Positions 34,215-42,740 of a DNA stretch of 53,940 nt are shown in pieces. This DNA comes from Dyella sp. EPa41 (GTDB taxonomy: Bacteria; Pseudomonadota; Gammaproteobacteria; Xanthomonadales; Rhodanobacteraceae). The stretch is taken from assembly GCF_016586165.1 (NCBI RefSeq), contig NZ_BCPR01000030.1:1-53940 (forward strand), read 5' to 3'. The position numbers were made by a program, and so were the translations under genes. Below the pieces are notes generated by a model. It saw nothing but the letters and a program-made list of their open reading frames with translations, did no database searches and had not been told where the DNA came from. Position 1 is the first letter of the stretch. Each line of letters begins with the position of its first letter.

Positions 34215-34703
34215 GCAGCGATCATCATCGATCAACGCGACCGAACCACCGGCAGTCACCGGAAACACGCGCAAACACCCCACCCATGCAACGCCCCTCA
34301 CGTCCCTTTGTAGGAGCCCACCCAGTGGGCGACCGCAGCCCATCACCCTTCCCTCACCATCCGCCTGTCGCGAATAGACACCTCCCACCGAGTAACAAAT
34401 TTCGAAGCGGCACACGTAATGCACTGCCTGGAAAGACCACACCGATCCCCCGGCTTTGCGCCGGAAGACCCTGACATCTCACCAGCCCACCGCCGTCAGA
34501 CGCGCCCTCACCCAGGCGGACAGCCATCTCGCCCAACCCTGACAGACGATGCCAACCCTGCTTGTTAGGGTCTGGCGGTCACTCGCGCCGTCTTTCTGCA
34601 GGGCTTCGCGAATGACCATGACCACGATGTCATGAGGCGCGGGCCGCGAGTGCCGGAAACACCCACGACCCGCTAACCATCACCAACTTCGAGGCAGTTG
34701 ATC
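34215..34703. other. Intergenic region with REP element, no gene
   Basis: About 490 bp after the heptanucleotide repeat. Apart from the REP half-element I see only an imperfect hairpin near 34550-34575 (ACCCTGCTTGTTAGGGT). No supportable gene. Confidence 0.4.
34308..34336. repeat. REP-type element
   Basis: TTTGTAGGAGCCCACCCAGTGGGCGACCGC, a half of the REP family seen at 53566-53940, in the intergenic region beside the heptanucleotide repeat. Confidence 0.7.
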
Positions 34704-35048
34704 ATGGCTACCCACGATCATACGGTACGCATTCGCCCGTCCGTTCCCGCTGACGGCATCCTCACTCCTCCCCCTGGCGACTCGCCATCCACATCCGTGG
34801 CATGGCCCGAAACCCTGCGTCACGGCACGCGCGGTGACATCGCCCTGGCGCTGCTTGCCCTGACCCGCCTGCGTATCGACAGCGAGTGCTGTCGCATCGC
34901 ACAGGCCCGCGGTTTTCCCGGCAGGCCGCTGCCGTGGCCGCTTTCCAAGGCGGAAACGACCAGCCTCGGCACGGCCATCCACTGCCTCCGGCAGTACGCC
35001 AGCCTGCTCGGCCACGAGCCCCGAGTGAACCCACCACACGTCCGATGA
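34704..35048 (+). CDS. Hypothetical protein
   Basis: 114 residues from the ATG at 34704, with GAGG about 10 nt upstream. The N-terminal 40 residues are Pro/Ser/Thr-rich. A helical middle (TRGDIALALLALTRLRIDSECCRIAQARG) and C-terminal LGTAIHCLRQYASLLGHEP follow. No signal peptide, membrane segment or known domain. It lies upstream of a HigA-like gene on the same strand (139 nt gap) but does not resemble a HigB/RelE toxin. Confidence 0.45.
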   Translation: MATHDHTVRIRPSVPADGILTPPPGDSPSTSVAWPETLRHGTRGDIALALLALTRLRIDSECCRIAQARGFPGRPLPWPLSKAETTSLGTAIHCLRQYASLLGHEPRVNPPHVR

Positions 35049-35187
35049 TCGCCCTCGCGGCGCATCGGCCGGCATGGCGATGCGCCGCTCTCCGGCGATC
35101 ACCCACAAAGCCACTAGGCATTCACTGACACGGAGCGCTGTAAGCGCCTATCCGCTGCGCGGCCGTGCCCGACAGGGAAGACAACCC

Positions 35188-35493
35188 ATGGAACTGATCC
35201 AACTTTCACCGCGCATGGATGTGGACCCCTTACTACGCCTGCGCTCCCCCGGCGACGTGCTGCTGCTCGACTACATGCTCCCGGCAACGATGAATACCTC
35301 GCAACTTGCCCGCCGTACGGGTATCCGGGCACCACATCTCAGAGACTTCCTCACCGACGCCCGGCCCATGACTTCCCGCCATGCCAAACGGCTTGCCCTT
35401 GTGCTGGGCACGTCCCCGCTCTATTGGCTCGTGCTGCAGGCGCGCTACGACCTGGCACGTGAGGCGCACCGCGACGCCACACTCAATCGCTAG
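35188..35493 (+). CDS. HigA-like XRE-family HTH protein (orphan antitoxin-type)
   Basis: 101 residues from the ATG at 35188 (SD AGGGA). The core MNTSQLARRTGIRAPHLRDFLTDARPMTSRHAKRLALVLGTSPLYWLVLQARYDLAREAHR is that of HigA antitoxins: the helix-turn-helix, then the 'tsPxyWLxLQxxYDLxxA' pattern. HigA represses its own operon and neutralises the HigB RNase in typical modules. No HigB-like gene is next to it on either side, so it may be a solitary regulator or a decayed module. The first 30 residues carry a LLLDYMLPATM segment matching the usual 'eFLeplGLs' lead-in. Confidence 0.8.
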   Translation: MELIQLSPRMDVDPLLRLRSPGDVLLLDYMLPATMNTSQLARRTGIRAPHLRDFLTDARPMTSRHAKRLALVLGTSPLYWLVLQARYDLAREAHRDATLNR

Positions 35494-35643
35494 ATGTGGG
35501 CGCCCGGCAACAGCGCAGCGCGAACGATAAAGAGAAAATGTGCTATCAGGAGAACCTTCATTCCCTCCCATCGGCCAGCCGCTCAAGGCGATGGCCCGAT
35601 GGCATGACCCGATACCTACCGCCAAGTCTCATAAGGAAACTCT

Positions 35644-36009
35644 GTGACGTACAAGAAGTTCGCCATACTCACCTCTGCCCTGCTCGCCGGCTGCGCCAGC
35701 TCGGGCACGAAAGTGGATCCCCGTGTCGTCAGCACGTTCCAGCCCGGCATAACGACCATCGCCCAGGTGGAGGCCCAGCTTGGCAAACCGAATGTTTCCA
35801 CCCGATTGCCCGACGGCAGCATCCAGATCGTCTACGCCTACACGCATAAGCAAGGCAGCGGCAGCTGGATCCCCTTCGTCGGCGTGTTCCGAGGCCATGC
35901 CGATGCCAACACGGTGACCGAGTCCCTCACATTCGACCAGACCGGCCTGTTCGTCCAGGCCGCGTCATCCACCTCATCGACACAGTCGGACACGCTGTCC
36001 AGCAAGTAA
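35644..36009 (+). CDS. Small lipoprotein, BamE/SmpA-like fold
   Basis: 121 residues, starting with GTG (35644) after AAGGAA. A lipoprotein signal ends in LLAGC (Cys16), so the mature protein is lipidated. The following TFQPGITTIAQVEAQLGKPNVSTRLPDGSIQIVYAY matches the BamE-like pattern (G-x-T-x-x-x-V-x-x-x-LG-x-P then strands). The tail is Ser/Thr-rich. BamE-like proteins help outer-membrane assembly, but the family is broad. Function here is unknown; proximity to the borosin-type pair is not evidence of a link. Confidence 0.7.
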   Translation: MTYKKFAILTSALLAGCASSGTKVDPRVVSTFQPGITTIAQVEAQLGKPNVSTRLPDGSIQIVYAYTHKQGSGSWIPFVGVFRGHADANTVTESLTFDQTGLFVQAASSTSSTQSDTLSSK

Positions 36010-36247
36010 GCGAAAGCAAGCCCTGGCCCGCGAAGCCTGCCATCCAGGAAAACATCACCAGGGTCAGATTTCACTTTTTCAGGTCATCCCAGTGGCGTCG
36101 GAATGATCACTCAGGAAAGTGCGGTCTGGCCTGGGTTTTGGCGGTCATACCGAAGGGTCGACCGCATCAACGGCAGGAATGCGCATGACTTGTCACGGCC
36201 GCGATTGAACCGGCATCCTCTGCCGACAGCCAGGTCAAAGGAAGACA

Positions 36248-37084
36248 ATGAGCACGAGCCTAACGATTCCAACAGACGACCAGGGGCGAGGCAGCATCAC
36301 TTGCATCGGCCTGGGCATGACACTGGGTTCGCATCTCACCCCGCTTGCGCGCAGCCATATCGAACAGGCCGACGTCGTATTCATGGGGGTGTCCAACAGC
36401 ATTGTCGAGCAATGGCTGCAACGCATGCACAAGGACGTTCGCAGCCTGCAACCCTACTACGGCGAGGGAAAGCCGCGCTCCGAGACCTATCGCGAATGGG
36501 TCGATCTCATGATGACGGAGGTACGCGCAGGCAAGAAGGTTTGCGGCGCCTTTTATGGACACCCGGGCATTTTCGCCTGGTCGCCGCACAAGGTCATCGA
36601 AGTGGCGCGTGCGGAAGGCTATGACGCGCATATGGAGCCCGGCATCTCCGCCGAAGACTGCCTGTATGCCGATCTCGGCGTCGACCCGGGAAGCCACGGG
36701 TGCCAACACTTCGAAGTGAACCAGCTGGTTTTTTTCAAGCGACGGCTGGACCCGACGGCCTACCTGGTGCTTTGGCAGGTTGCCATGATCGCCAACGAAT
36801 CCATCTCCAAGACAGATGCCTCGGCAGCCTACAGGGAGCTGCTCGTCGATCGCCTCAGCCGCGACTATCCACTCGACCACGAAGTCATCGTCTATCGCGC
36901 CGCCACCTTGCCCATCGAAAGGCCACGCATCCGCAGGGTGCCGCTAAGCGATCTCGCCACGATGCCGATGACTGCGGAGGAAACGGTCGTTGTGCCTCCG
37001 GCAGAAGCACTCCAGCGGGATGAAGAATTCATCCGCAGAATGGAGGCGCTGCACGAACTGCAAGCAAAACGCGGCACGGCCTAG
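36248..37084 (+). CDS. Split-borosin-type peptide backbone alpha-N-methyltransferase (tetrapyrrole methylase fold)
   Basis: 278 residues. The start of the fold, SITCIGLGMTLGSHLTPLA (16-34), is a tetrapyrrole-methylase SAM site. It carries borosin-type marks: PYYGEGKPRSETY (69-81) gives Tyr71, Arg77 and Tyr81 at the spacing of the catalytic Tyr/Arg residues I recall for the omphalotin enzyme OphMA. It also has FYGHPGIFAWSPHKVIEVA (102-120) and PGISAEDCLYADLGVDPGSHGC (131-152). These proteins methylate backbone amides of a ribosomal peptide with SAM. The fused precursor found in fungal borosins is absent; a separate small ORF follows 115 nt downstream, as in the Shewanella SonM/SonA pair. Family assignment is from remembered motifs. 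Confidence 0.85.
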   Translation: MSTSLTIPTDDQGRGSITCIGLGMTLGSHLTPLARSHIEQADVVFMGVSNSIVEQWLQRMHKDVRSLQPYYGEGKPRSETYREWVDLMMTEVRAGKKVCGAFYGHPGIFAWSPHKVIEVARAEGYDAHMEPGISAEDCLYADLGVDPGSHGCQHFEVNQLVFFKRRLDPTAYLVLWQVAMIANESISKTDASAAYRELLVDRLSRDYPLDHEVIVYRAATLPIERPRIRRVPLSDLATMPMTAEETVVVPPAEALQRDEEFIRRMEALHELQAKRGTA

Positions 37085-37199
37085 CGAAGCCGGGGGCACA
37101 GGAAGCCAAACCCCGCCTGTGATATGTAAGCGAAGCGCCGGCTGTTGACAGATGGCTTGGCGCGCAAAATCCATCGACAACCAACGAAAGGAACGTCAC

Positions 37200-37433
37200 A
37201 TGGCTGACACCATAGAACTGCTGGAAGCAATCGGCCGCAACGCCTCCCTGCGACGTGCATCCCCGCAGGCGCTGGCTGCCGCTCTTGAAGGCGCCAAGGC
37301 GTCCCAAGCCTTGACGGCTGCAGCGGCAAGCGGCGACGCCTCGCACCTGAGCCAGGAATTCGGTGACATCGATCTCTTTCCGCCCCAGGTCACCCAGGGA
37401 ATCGCAGTGCAGCTTTTCGCGGTACAGCTTTAA
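37200..37433 (+). CDS. Putative split-borosin precursor peptide (77 residues)
   Basis: ATG at 37200 with AAAGGAA 7 nt upstream, stop TAA at 37433, then an intrinsic terminator. The N-terminal part (1-55) is Ala-rich and helical: MADTIELLEAIGRNASLRRA (1-20), then AAALEGAKASQAL and SGDASHLSQEFG. This resembles the helical borosin-binding domain of SonA: the spaced pattern 'L-x-x-(I/L)-G-x-(D/N)-A-x-L' and 'GD-x-x-x-L' both match what I recall. The C-terminus DIDLFPPQVTQGIAV (56-70) plus QLFAVQL is a plausible core rich in Val, Ile, Leu and Gln. AVQL occurs twice (69-72, 74-77). No other tailoring gene is next to it. Confidence 0.8.
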   Translation: MADTIELLEAIGRNASLRRASPQALAAALEGAKASQALTAAAASGDASHLSQEFGDIDLFPPQVTQGIAVQLFAVQL

Positions 37434-37945
37434 AGCAATCATTCGATGCACCGCCTAAAGAAGCCCGGAGCTATCCGGGCTTTTTTTGGACAACGCACGC
37501 CACCACCCCTGCCCCCGTGCATGGGGCATGGCTTCATCCGCGCACAGACTCAACGCATATTTCCGTACAAGTAACCACCCTCCTCATAGCCGCCGGACTC
37601 AACCCATTCTTTTTCAGGAGCCACCTGAAGCGGGCCATTCCCGATTGGGGCGTCGAAGATCCACGCGGACGCACAGGCCATCAGACCTGGCCCGGGGAGA
37701 ACCACCGACTAGCGATTGGCCTGAGTCGGGCGTTTCGCGAAAGGTTGTAACGAGTACAGACGGCAGCATCGCCGCCGTGACCCATGTCGCGCTTTCGATG
37801 ACTCGTACCTAGCCGTGCGAGCTATGACGTTTTTCGGGATTGTCCGTCCGTGATAGGTCATGCACGTTGGTACCAATCAACGATAAGCACCACCCAAAAG
37901 CGGCGACTCCTTAGTTGCGTAATCGCATAAAACCGGGGACAAATA
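37434..37945. other. Intergenic region between the precursor gene and the RHS gene
   Basis: After the terminator, about 450 bp without a supportable gene. I looked for a further small precursor with the Ala-rich leader pattern and found none. GC content falls towards the RHS gene. Confidence 0.45.
37461..37487 (+). terminator. Intrinsic terminator after the borosin-type precursor
   Basis: AAGCCCGGA / TCCGGGCTT, a 9-bp stem with GCTA loop followed by TTTTTTT, 28 nt after the precursor stop. It bounds the methyltransferase-precursor unit at its 3' end. Confidence 0.92.
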
Positions 37946-40900
37946 ATGAGCACCATGGGTATCGCAGGGATGCTTCCCTTTCGTACCGTCATAAGCTTTG
38001 TGCACGGAACGCTTAAACGTCTGAGCTTGAAGTTGAGGGTAAAGTCGAGAGAGTGCCTCGCGTGTCAATCGCCCCTTGATGACTCAACCTCTTCCTCCGG
38101 CGCACGGCTGGCAACTTCTCCTCTTTCTCGGCTACGACTATTACTTCCCCTATTTGTGGCTATCGGCCTCGCAACGGGTATCGCGCAAGCGCAGCACGCG
38201 CCGGTCATTTTCTACAACGTGCCTAATTGGACGTCCGATTATCTGCACGTCAGGTATGCGACACCGCTCGAAGCCATTGTGGTGCCATGGGACGCAAACC
38301 AATGGAAATGCCTTGACGGCGAGCCTGGTTGGGCCTTTGCCGGAATGTATGCAGAGCATGTATCAGGATACGAAGACGGCACCTTTTACAATGCGTATTA
38401 CTATCACAAGAACGAATTTACTTGCATCATAGACAGCGGGCCGTATCCAGATGGCGCCACGGCCCGAAGGTACGCCTACTGTGCTGGTACCGATGTGTGG
38501 GGAAACTCGGCAGATCAGTACGGGTATTCGGCGGACCAATTTCCGAACAGCATGTGTCCAAAGCCTGCCGTCGATCCCGATAAAAGTCGTGGCGTGCCCA
38601 CATGCCCATGTAAAGTGGAGGGTGACCCGGTCAACCCTTCCACGGGCAACAAGTTTGAGTCTGTGGAGATCTATCGCGGCTCCGGTGCTTTTCCGCTGTC
38701 GTTCTCTATTTCATATAACAGTCAACACGGCAACAGCAGCATTCAGGCGCCAAACGACCTTGTCGTGGGCGCACGCCGTGTGCACAACTATCTTCGAATA
38801 ATTCGACTGTATAGCAATACTGTCAGCGCCACAGCTTATGCGCTACGCCCCGACGGCAAAGTCCTTGGATTTAATCAGAGTGGCACGAGTTGGATCGCCG
38901 ATGCCGATGTCGGTGACACGCTGACTGCCATCTACGCCACTGATGGATCCATTAGCGGATGGATGTACACAACTGGAAATGGTGATCAGGAGCTGTACAA
39001 CAGCACCGGGCAGCTGATCGCCCTAACAGCCAAGGGCGACCTCACTCAGACGCTATTGTATAACGCTACCGGCACGTTAGCATCGGTCACCGACCCGGAG
39101 GGGCGCATACTTGCCTTTTCGTACGATGCCAACGGTCGTATCAGCGCCATGCAAGACCCAGGCGGGCTGGCCTATGGCTTTTCGTACGATTCGAACAACA
39201 ACCTCAAAACCATCACATACTCCGATTCAAGCGTTCTCACTCTCGTGTATGGAGAGAATGGAGCTGGCGCCAATGACCTGACGGGAGTGATCGACGAAAG
39301 CAGCAATCGTATCGATACCACGCAATACGACTCATCGGATCGGGCGACATCCACGTCCGGTCCCAATGGGATTGGGAAGACTAGCTTTGGTTATGCCTAT
39401 AACAGCAGCACTGCAACACCTACGTATACGGTTACTGACCCACTTGGCAAGGCACAAACAACCAGCACGGAATATCTCTTGGGTACCGTGCACCCACTAA
39501 ATGTCAGCCAAACTTGTGCAGGCTGCAATACGGTGTCCAAACAGTACAGCTACGACATCAACGGTTATCTTTCGTCGGCCAGCGACTTTAACGGTAACAC
39601 TACCAAGACAACCTACGATGCCAGCGGGTTGCTTAATCAGCAGATTGAAGCCTTCGGCCAAAGCAGCCAGCGAACCACGAACTTCACTTGGAATGCCACG
39701 CTTCGCGTACCCCTGACGCGCACTGTGTCCGGCGGTACGAACACTGTGGTCGCGAAGACATCATGGGCCTATAACGGCACGGGCCAAACCATTGGTCGAT
39801 GCGACGCCAACCCGAATGTTGCTGGCGCCACCAGTTATTCCTGCGGGTCCGGTACAAATGCACCCGCGGGCGTACGCCAATGGACCTACACTTACTGCAA
39901 TGCTGTGGACGGCATCCAGTGCCCATTGGCGGGTATCTTGCTGACAGTGGACGGCCCGCGTACAGACGTAGCGGACGTCACCCACTACAGCTATTACATG
40001 TCTACCGACGAATCAGGGTGCGGCACCTTGGGTGGGGCTTGCCATAGAGCTGGCGACCTTTACCAAGCGACGAACGCCATGGGTCAGGTCGTCACGATCA
40101 TGGCTTACACCAAGAATGGTCAGATCGCACGGCAGTCCAATTCCAATGGTGTCATCACCGACTTCACCTATCACCCGCGTGGTTGGCTGCTGATCCGCAC
40201 TGTGCGTGCCAATGCCGATGGTTCGTCTTCGGCTAGCGATGCGGTGGCCACCATCACCTACAAAGCCTACGGATCGGTCGAGTCGATTACCGATCCCGAC
40301 GGTGTCAAGGTGACTTACACATACGACGCCGCCCATCGCCTAACGGATATCACCGACGCTTTAGGTGATCGAATCCATTACACGCTCGATGCCGCGGGCA
40401 ATAAGACTAAGGAAGAGACCTTCGACCCCAGCGGCACGGTGCGTCGAACCTTGTCGCGCACGTACAACACACTTGGCCAGCTCACGCAGGTTACCGATGG
40501 CCTGACCAACGCGGTGTTCACCGCTGCCTACACCGATAGCTACGATGGGAACGGCAACCTGGTGCATAGCGTTGATGCGTTGGGCATTCAGCGCAAGCAA
40601 AGTTATGACGGCCTCAACCGACTGCAGACCACTATCGATAACTACAACGGCACAGACCAGGCAACCCAGAACACGCAGAGCACCTTCGCCTATGATGCGC
40701 TGGATCGACTTCAAGGGTTCAGCGATCCGGACAGTCTAAGCACGGCGTATGGCTACGACGGCCTGGGCAATGCCACATCGGTGCAAAGTCCGGATACGGG
40801 CAGTGTGACCAACCAATACGACTCGGCAGGCAATCTTACGCAGCATACGGATGCGCGCAGCGTGGTGACTCAATACACCTACGACGCGCTCAATCGTCGG

Positions 40901-42088
40901 AAGCAGATCATTTATCCCGCGCACCCGAATCTCAACGTTACGTACACGTACGACCAATCGGCCCCCATCGCCGGATGCCCTGGCAACTTCAACGTGGGTC
41001 ACCTCACGACGATGACCGATGCCTCGGGCACGACCTCGTGGTGCTACACCAATCAGGGCGATATCCGCGAGGTCAAACAGACCATCAACGGTGTCACTTA
41101 CTTGCACGGTTACGCCTACACGGCCGGTCGTCGCCTCAAGTACCTGCAATACCCGTCTGGGTTTGAACTCCTCTATGGCTTTGATGCCGCCGGCCGCGTC
41201 AACTCCATCGGCTATCTGCAGCAACCCGGACCATATGGCAGCTACACGAACAACACCATCACGCCACTGATCACCGGTGTGTCGTACTTCCCGTTTGGGC
41301 AAGTATCGGGCTATACCTGGGCGTCGGGCGGCCAGTCGGTCGCCCGCGCGATGGACGCCAATGGCCAAGTCACTGACGTCACCAGCGGGGCGTTAAACCT
41401 GCACTTTCGTCGCGACAATGCGGGCAACATTGCTGCGGCTGGTGTTTTACCCGGAGCCAATCCAGCGACCGAAAGTTATCAATACGATCCGCTCAGTCGC
41501 CTCAAAGAACTGGACGATGGCAGTGGCGCCGCCGAGCAGTCCTTTACGTATAACCGTACAGGCGACCGACTCAGTGCAACCATCGGCACATCGCCTGCTA
41601 TCGGCTACACGTATCAAACGAACTCGCATCGACTCAGCGCGGTCGGCGGCCTCTCGCGACCGCTGGATGCCAATGGCAACACGACGGCATTAACCGCACC
41701 CAATGGCCTACTGGTCGGACTCGGCTATGACGACCGCAACTTGTTGACCGCCGTCACCAACGGCAGTTCGACCATTGCCAGTTATCAGTATGACGGGCTG
41801 GGTAACCGGGTCTGGCGAACTATCACCTACCCTAGCGGCGGGCAGATGGCGGCGGTCTATGACCCCGCCGGAACGGGCAACCTTTATGGGGAATACTTCG
41901 CGGCGGACTATCGCGAATACGTGTACCTCAACGGCATCCCTGTCGCATCGGCCACTGATGCCGGTCTCGCCGCCCCTATCGTGAGCTACCTGCATGCCGA
42001 CCACCTAGGCACAGTCCGGTGTCATTCTGGTGTCGAGGGGTGCAGCTTGGTGCACATGCGCAATTTTGCGGCGCCAGAAACGACTTAG
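37946..42088 (+). CDS. RHS/YD-repeat protein, C-terminally truncated
   Basis: 1380 residues. The N-terminal 60 residues are unusual and precede an internal signal-like segment (LLLPLFVAIGLATGIAQA, about 67-84), so the true start may be a non-ATG codon downstream. DUF6531 (GDPVNPSTGNKFESVEIYRGSGAFPLSFSISYNS) leads into many YD repeats (YDANGRISAMQDPGG, YDAAHRLTDITDALGDRIHY, YDSAGNLTQHTDARS). The protein reaches the core-end motif YLHADHLGTVR and then breaks off into 22 unrelated residues. The usual continuation and variable toxin tip are missing. GC content is visibly lower than its neighbours. It is probably a foreign, truncated polymorphic-toxin gene without an immunity gene. Confidence 0.8.
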   Translation: MSTMGIAGMLPFRTVISFVHGTLKRLSLKLRVKSRECLACQSPLDDSTSSSGARLATSPLSRLRLLLPLFVAIGLATGIAQAQHAPVIFYNVPNWTSDYLHVRYATPLEAIVVPWDANQWKCLDGEPGWAFAGMYAEHVSGYEDGTFYNAYYYHKNEFTCIIDSGPYPDGATARRYAYCAGTDVWGNSADQYGYSADQFPNSMCPKPAVDPDKSRGVPTCPCKVEGDPVNPSTGNKFESVEIYRGSGAFPLSFSISYNSQHGNSSIQAPNDLVVGARRVHNYLRIIRLYSNTVSATAYALRPDGKVLGFNQSGTSWIADADVGDTLTAIYATDGSISGWMYTTGNGDQELYNSTGQLIALTAKGDLTQTLLYNATGTLASVTDPEGRILAFSYDANGRISAMQDPGGLAYGFSYDSNNNLKTITYSDSSVLTLVYGENGAGANDLTGVIDESSNRIDTTQYDSSDRATSTSGPNGIGKTSFGYAYNSSTATPTYTVTDPLGKAQTTSTEYLLGTVHPLNVSQTCAGCNTVSKQYSYDINGYLSSASDFNGNTTKTTYDASGLLNQQIEAFGQSSQRTTNFTWNATLRVPLTRTVSGGTNTVVAKTSWAYNGTGQTIGRCDANPNVAGATSYSCGSGTNAPAGVRQWTYTYCNAVDGIQCPLAGILLTVDGPRTDVADVTHYSYYMSTDESGCGTLGGACHRAGDLYQATNAMGQVVTIMAYTKNGQIARQSNSNGVITDFTYHPRGWLLIRTVRANADGSSSASDAVATITYKAYGSVESITDPDGVKVTYTYDAAHRLTDITDALGDRIHYTLDAAGNKTKEETFDPSGTVRRTLSRTYNTLGQLTQVTDGLTNAVFTAAYTDSYDGNGNLVHSVDALGIQRKQSYDGLNRLQTTIDNYNGTDQATQNTQSTFAYDALDRLQGFSDPDSLSTAYGYDGLGNATSVQSPDTGSVTNQYDSAGNLTQHTDARSVVTQYTYDALNRRKQIIYPAHPNLNVTYTYDQSAPIAGCPGNFNVGHLTTMTDASGTTSWCYTNQGDIREVKQTINGVTYLHGYAYTAGRRLKYLQYPSGFELLYGFDAAGRVNSIGYLQQPGPYGSYTNNTITPLITGVSYFPFGQVSGYTWASGGQSVARAMDANGQVTDVTSGALNLHFRRDNAGNIAAAGVLPGANPATESYQYDPLSRLKELDDGSGAAEQSFTYNRTGDRLSATIGTSPAIGYTYQTNSHRLSAVGGLSRPLDANGNTTALTAPNGLLVGLGYDDRNLLTAVTNGSSTIASYQYDGLGNRVWRTITYPSGGQMAAVYDPAGTGNLYGEYFAADYREYVYLNGIPVASATDAGLAAPIVSYLHADHLGTVRCHSGVEGCSLVHMRNFAAPETT

Positions 42089-42120
42089 GCCACCCTTTCG
42101 GATGGCCTAAGTCGTTGTTT
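42079..42120 (+). terminator. Strong hairpin covering the RHS stop codon
   Basis: AACGACTTAGGCCA / TGGCCTAAGTCGTT, a 14-bp perfect stem with a 10-nt loop and GTTTCTTC tail. The RHS stop TAG is inside the left arm. It works as a terminator and lies at the boundary of the foreign tail sequence. Confidence 0.75.
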
Positions 42121-42173
42121 CTTCAAACTCAACATTCCACCCTATGCAGGATTGAACGTTAAATTTATGTTAA

Positions 42174-42258
42174 TGGTGCCCAAGGGGGGACTCGAACCCC
42201 CACGCCTCTCGGCGCTACCACCTCAAGGTAGTGCGTCTACCAATTCCGCCACCTGGGC
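42174..42258 (-). tRNA. leuU: tRNA-Leu (anticodon GAG)
   Basis: 85 nt including encoded CCA. Acceptor GCCCAGG pairs with CCUUGGGC, the D-loop is GGCGGAAUUGGUAGACGC, anticodon stem-loop CTACC-TTGAGGT-GGTAG gives GAG. The variable arm is long, as in class II tRNAs, and the T-arm is GGGGGTTCGAGTCCCCC. E. coli also has tRNA-Leu(GAG) right after secG. Its 3' end faces the RHS region, so it could be an integration site. Confidence 0.95.
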
Positions 42259-42269
42259 AGGTGTCTTAC

Positions 42270-42716
42270 TTAATTTTTCTTCGGTTCCGTCGCGGGCGGC
42301 ACATCGCTGGTGGCCTTGGCCGGAGCGGTGGCTGCCGGGACGTCACCCTGGCTTGCCGGCTTCGTGGCCTGCGGGATTTCCGCGTTGGCCGGAGCGGCGG
42401 GCTGCGCATTCTGCGTTGCGGCCGGCTTGTTGGCAAGACCGGACATTACGCCGAGATCGCTGCCGTTGGAGCCCTGCGGTGCACCGTGATGGCCCAGGTA
42501 GATACCCATGCCAAGGCTGAGCGCAAAGAACAGCGCGGCGAGCACACCCGTGGTGCGGGTGAGGAAGCTGGACGAGCCGCGCGCACCGAACACGGTGGCG
42601 GAAGCACCGCCGCCGAAACCGGAGCCCGCGTCCGCGCCGGCACCGCGCTGCATGAGGATCAGCACGATCATCGCCGCGGCGATCAAGATGTAGAAGACGC
42701 TGAAGATGACGAACAT
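42270..42716 (-). CDS. secG: Protein translocase subunit SecG
   Basis: 148 residues. Two membrane helices (about 1-21 and 56-75) flank the Gly-rich loop GADAGSGFGGGASATVFGARGSSSFLTRTT, the SecG signature. SecG helps SecYE-SecA move proteins through the inner membrane. The C-terminal 70 residues are a long Ala/Pro/Thr-rich extension, longer than in E. coli SecG (110 residues) and probably periplasmic and disordered. It lies between tpiA and tRNA-Leu, the conserved order. Confidence 0.93.
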   Translation of the reverse strand: MFVIFSVFYILIAAAMIVLILMQRGAGADAGSGFGGGASATVFGARGSSSFLTRTTGVLAALFFALSLGMGIYLGHHGAPQGSNGSDLGVMSGLANKPAATQNAQPAAPANAEIPQATKPASQGDVPAATAPAKATSDVPPATEPKKN

Positions 42717-42740
42717 GGTTCTCTAAAGAGTCCGTAGCGC

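Noticed and set aside
33866-34228. Open reading frames coding repeated SPLTAHR peptides
   Set aside because: They exist only because a 7-bp repeat lacking stop codons reads open in several frames; there are no start signals or conserved features.
36010-36120. CAGGGTCAGATTTCAC sequence typical of mobile-element flanks
   Set aside because: Only a single short stretch is present with no transposase or paired end, so no element is called.
37434-37945. A second borosin precursor or an immunity-like gene
   Set aside because: No ORF here shows the helical leader pattern, an SD, or a hydrophobic core end.
42130-42258. Integration att site at the tRNA-Leu 3' end
   Set aside because: I did not find a copy of the tRNA 3' end sequence at the left border of the accessory region, and no integrase gene is in the window.
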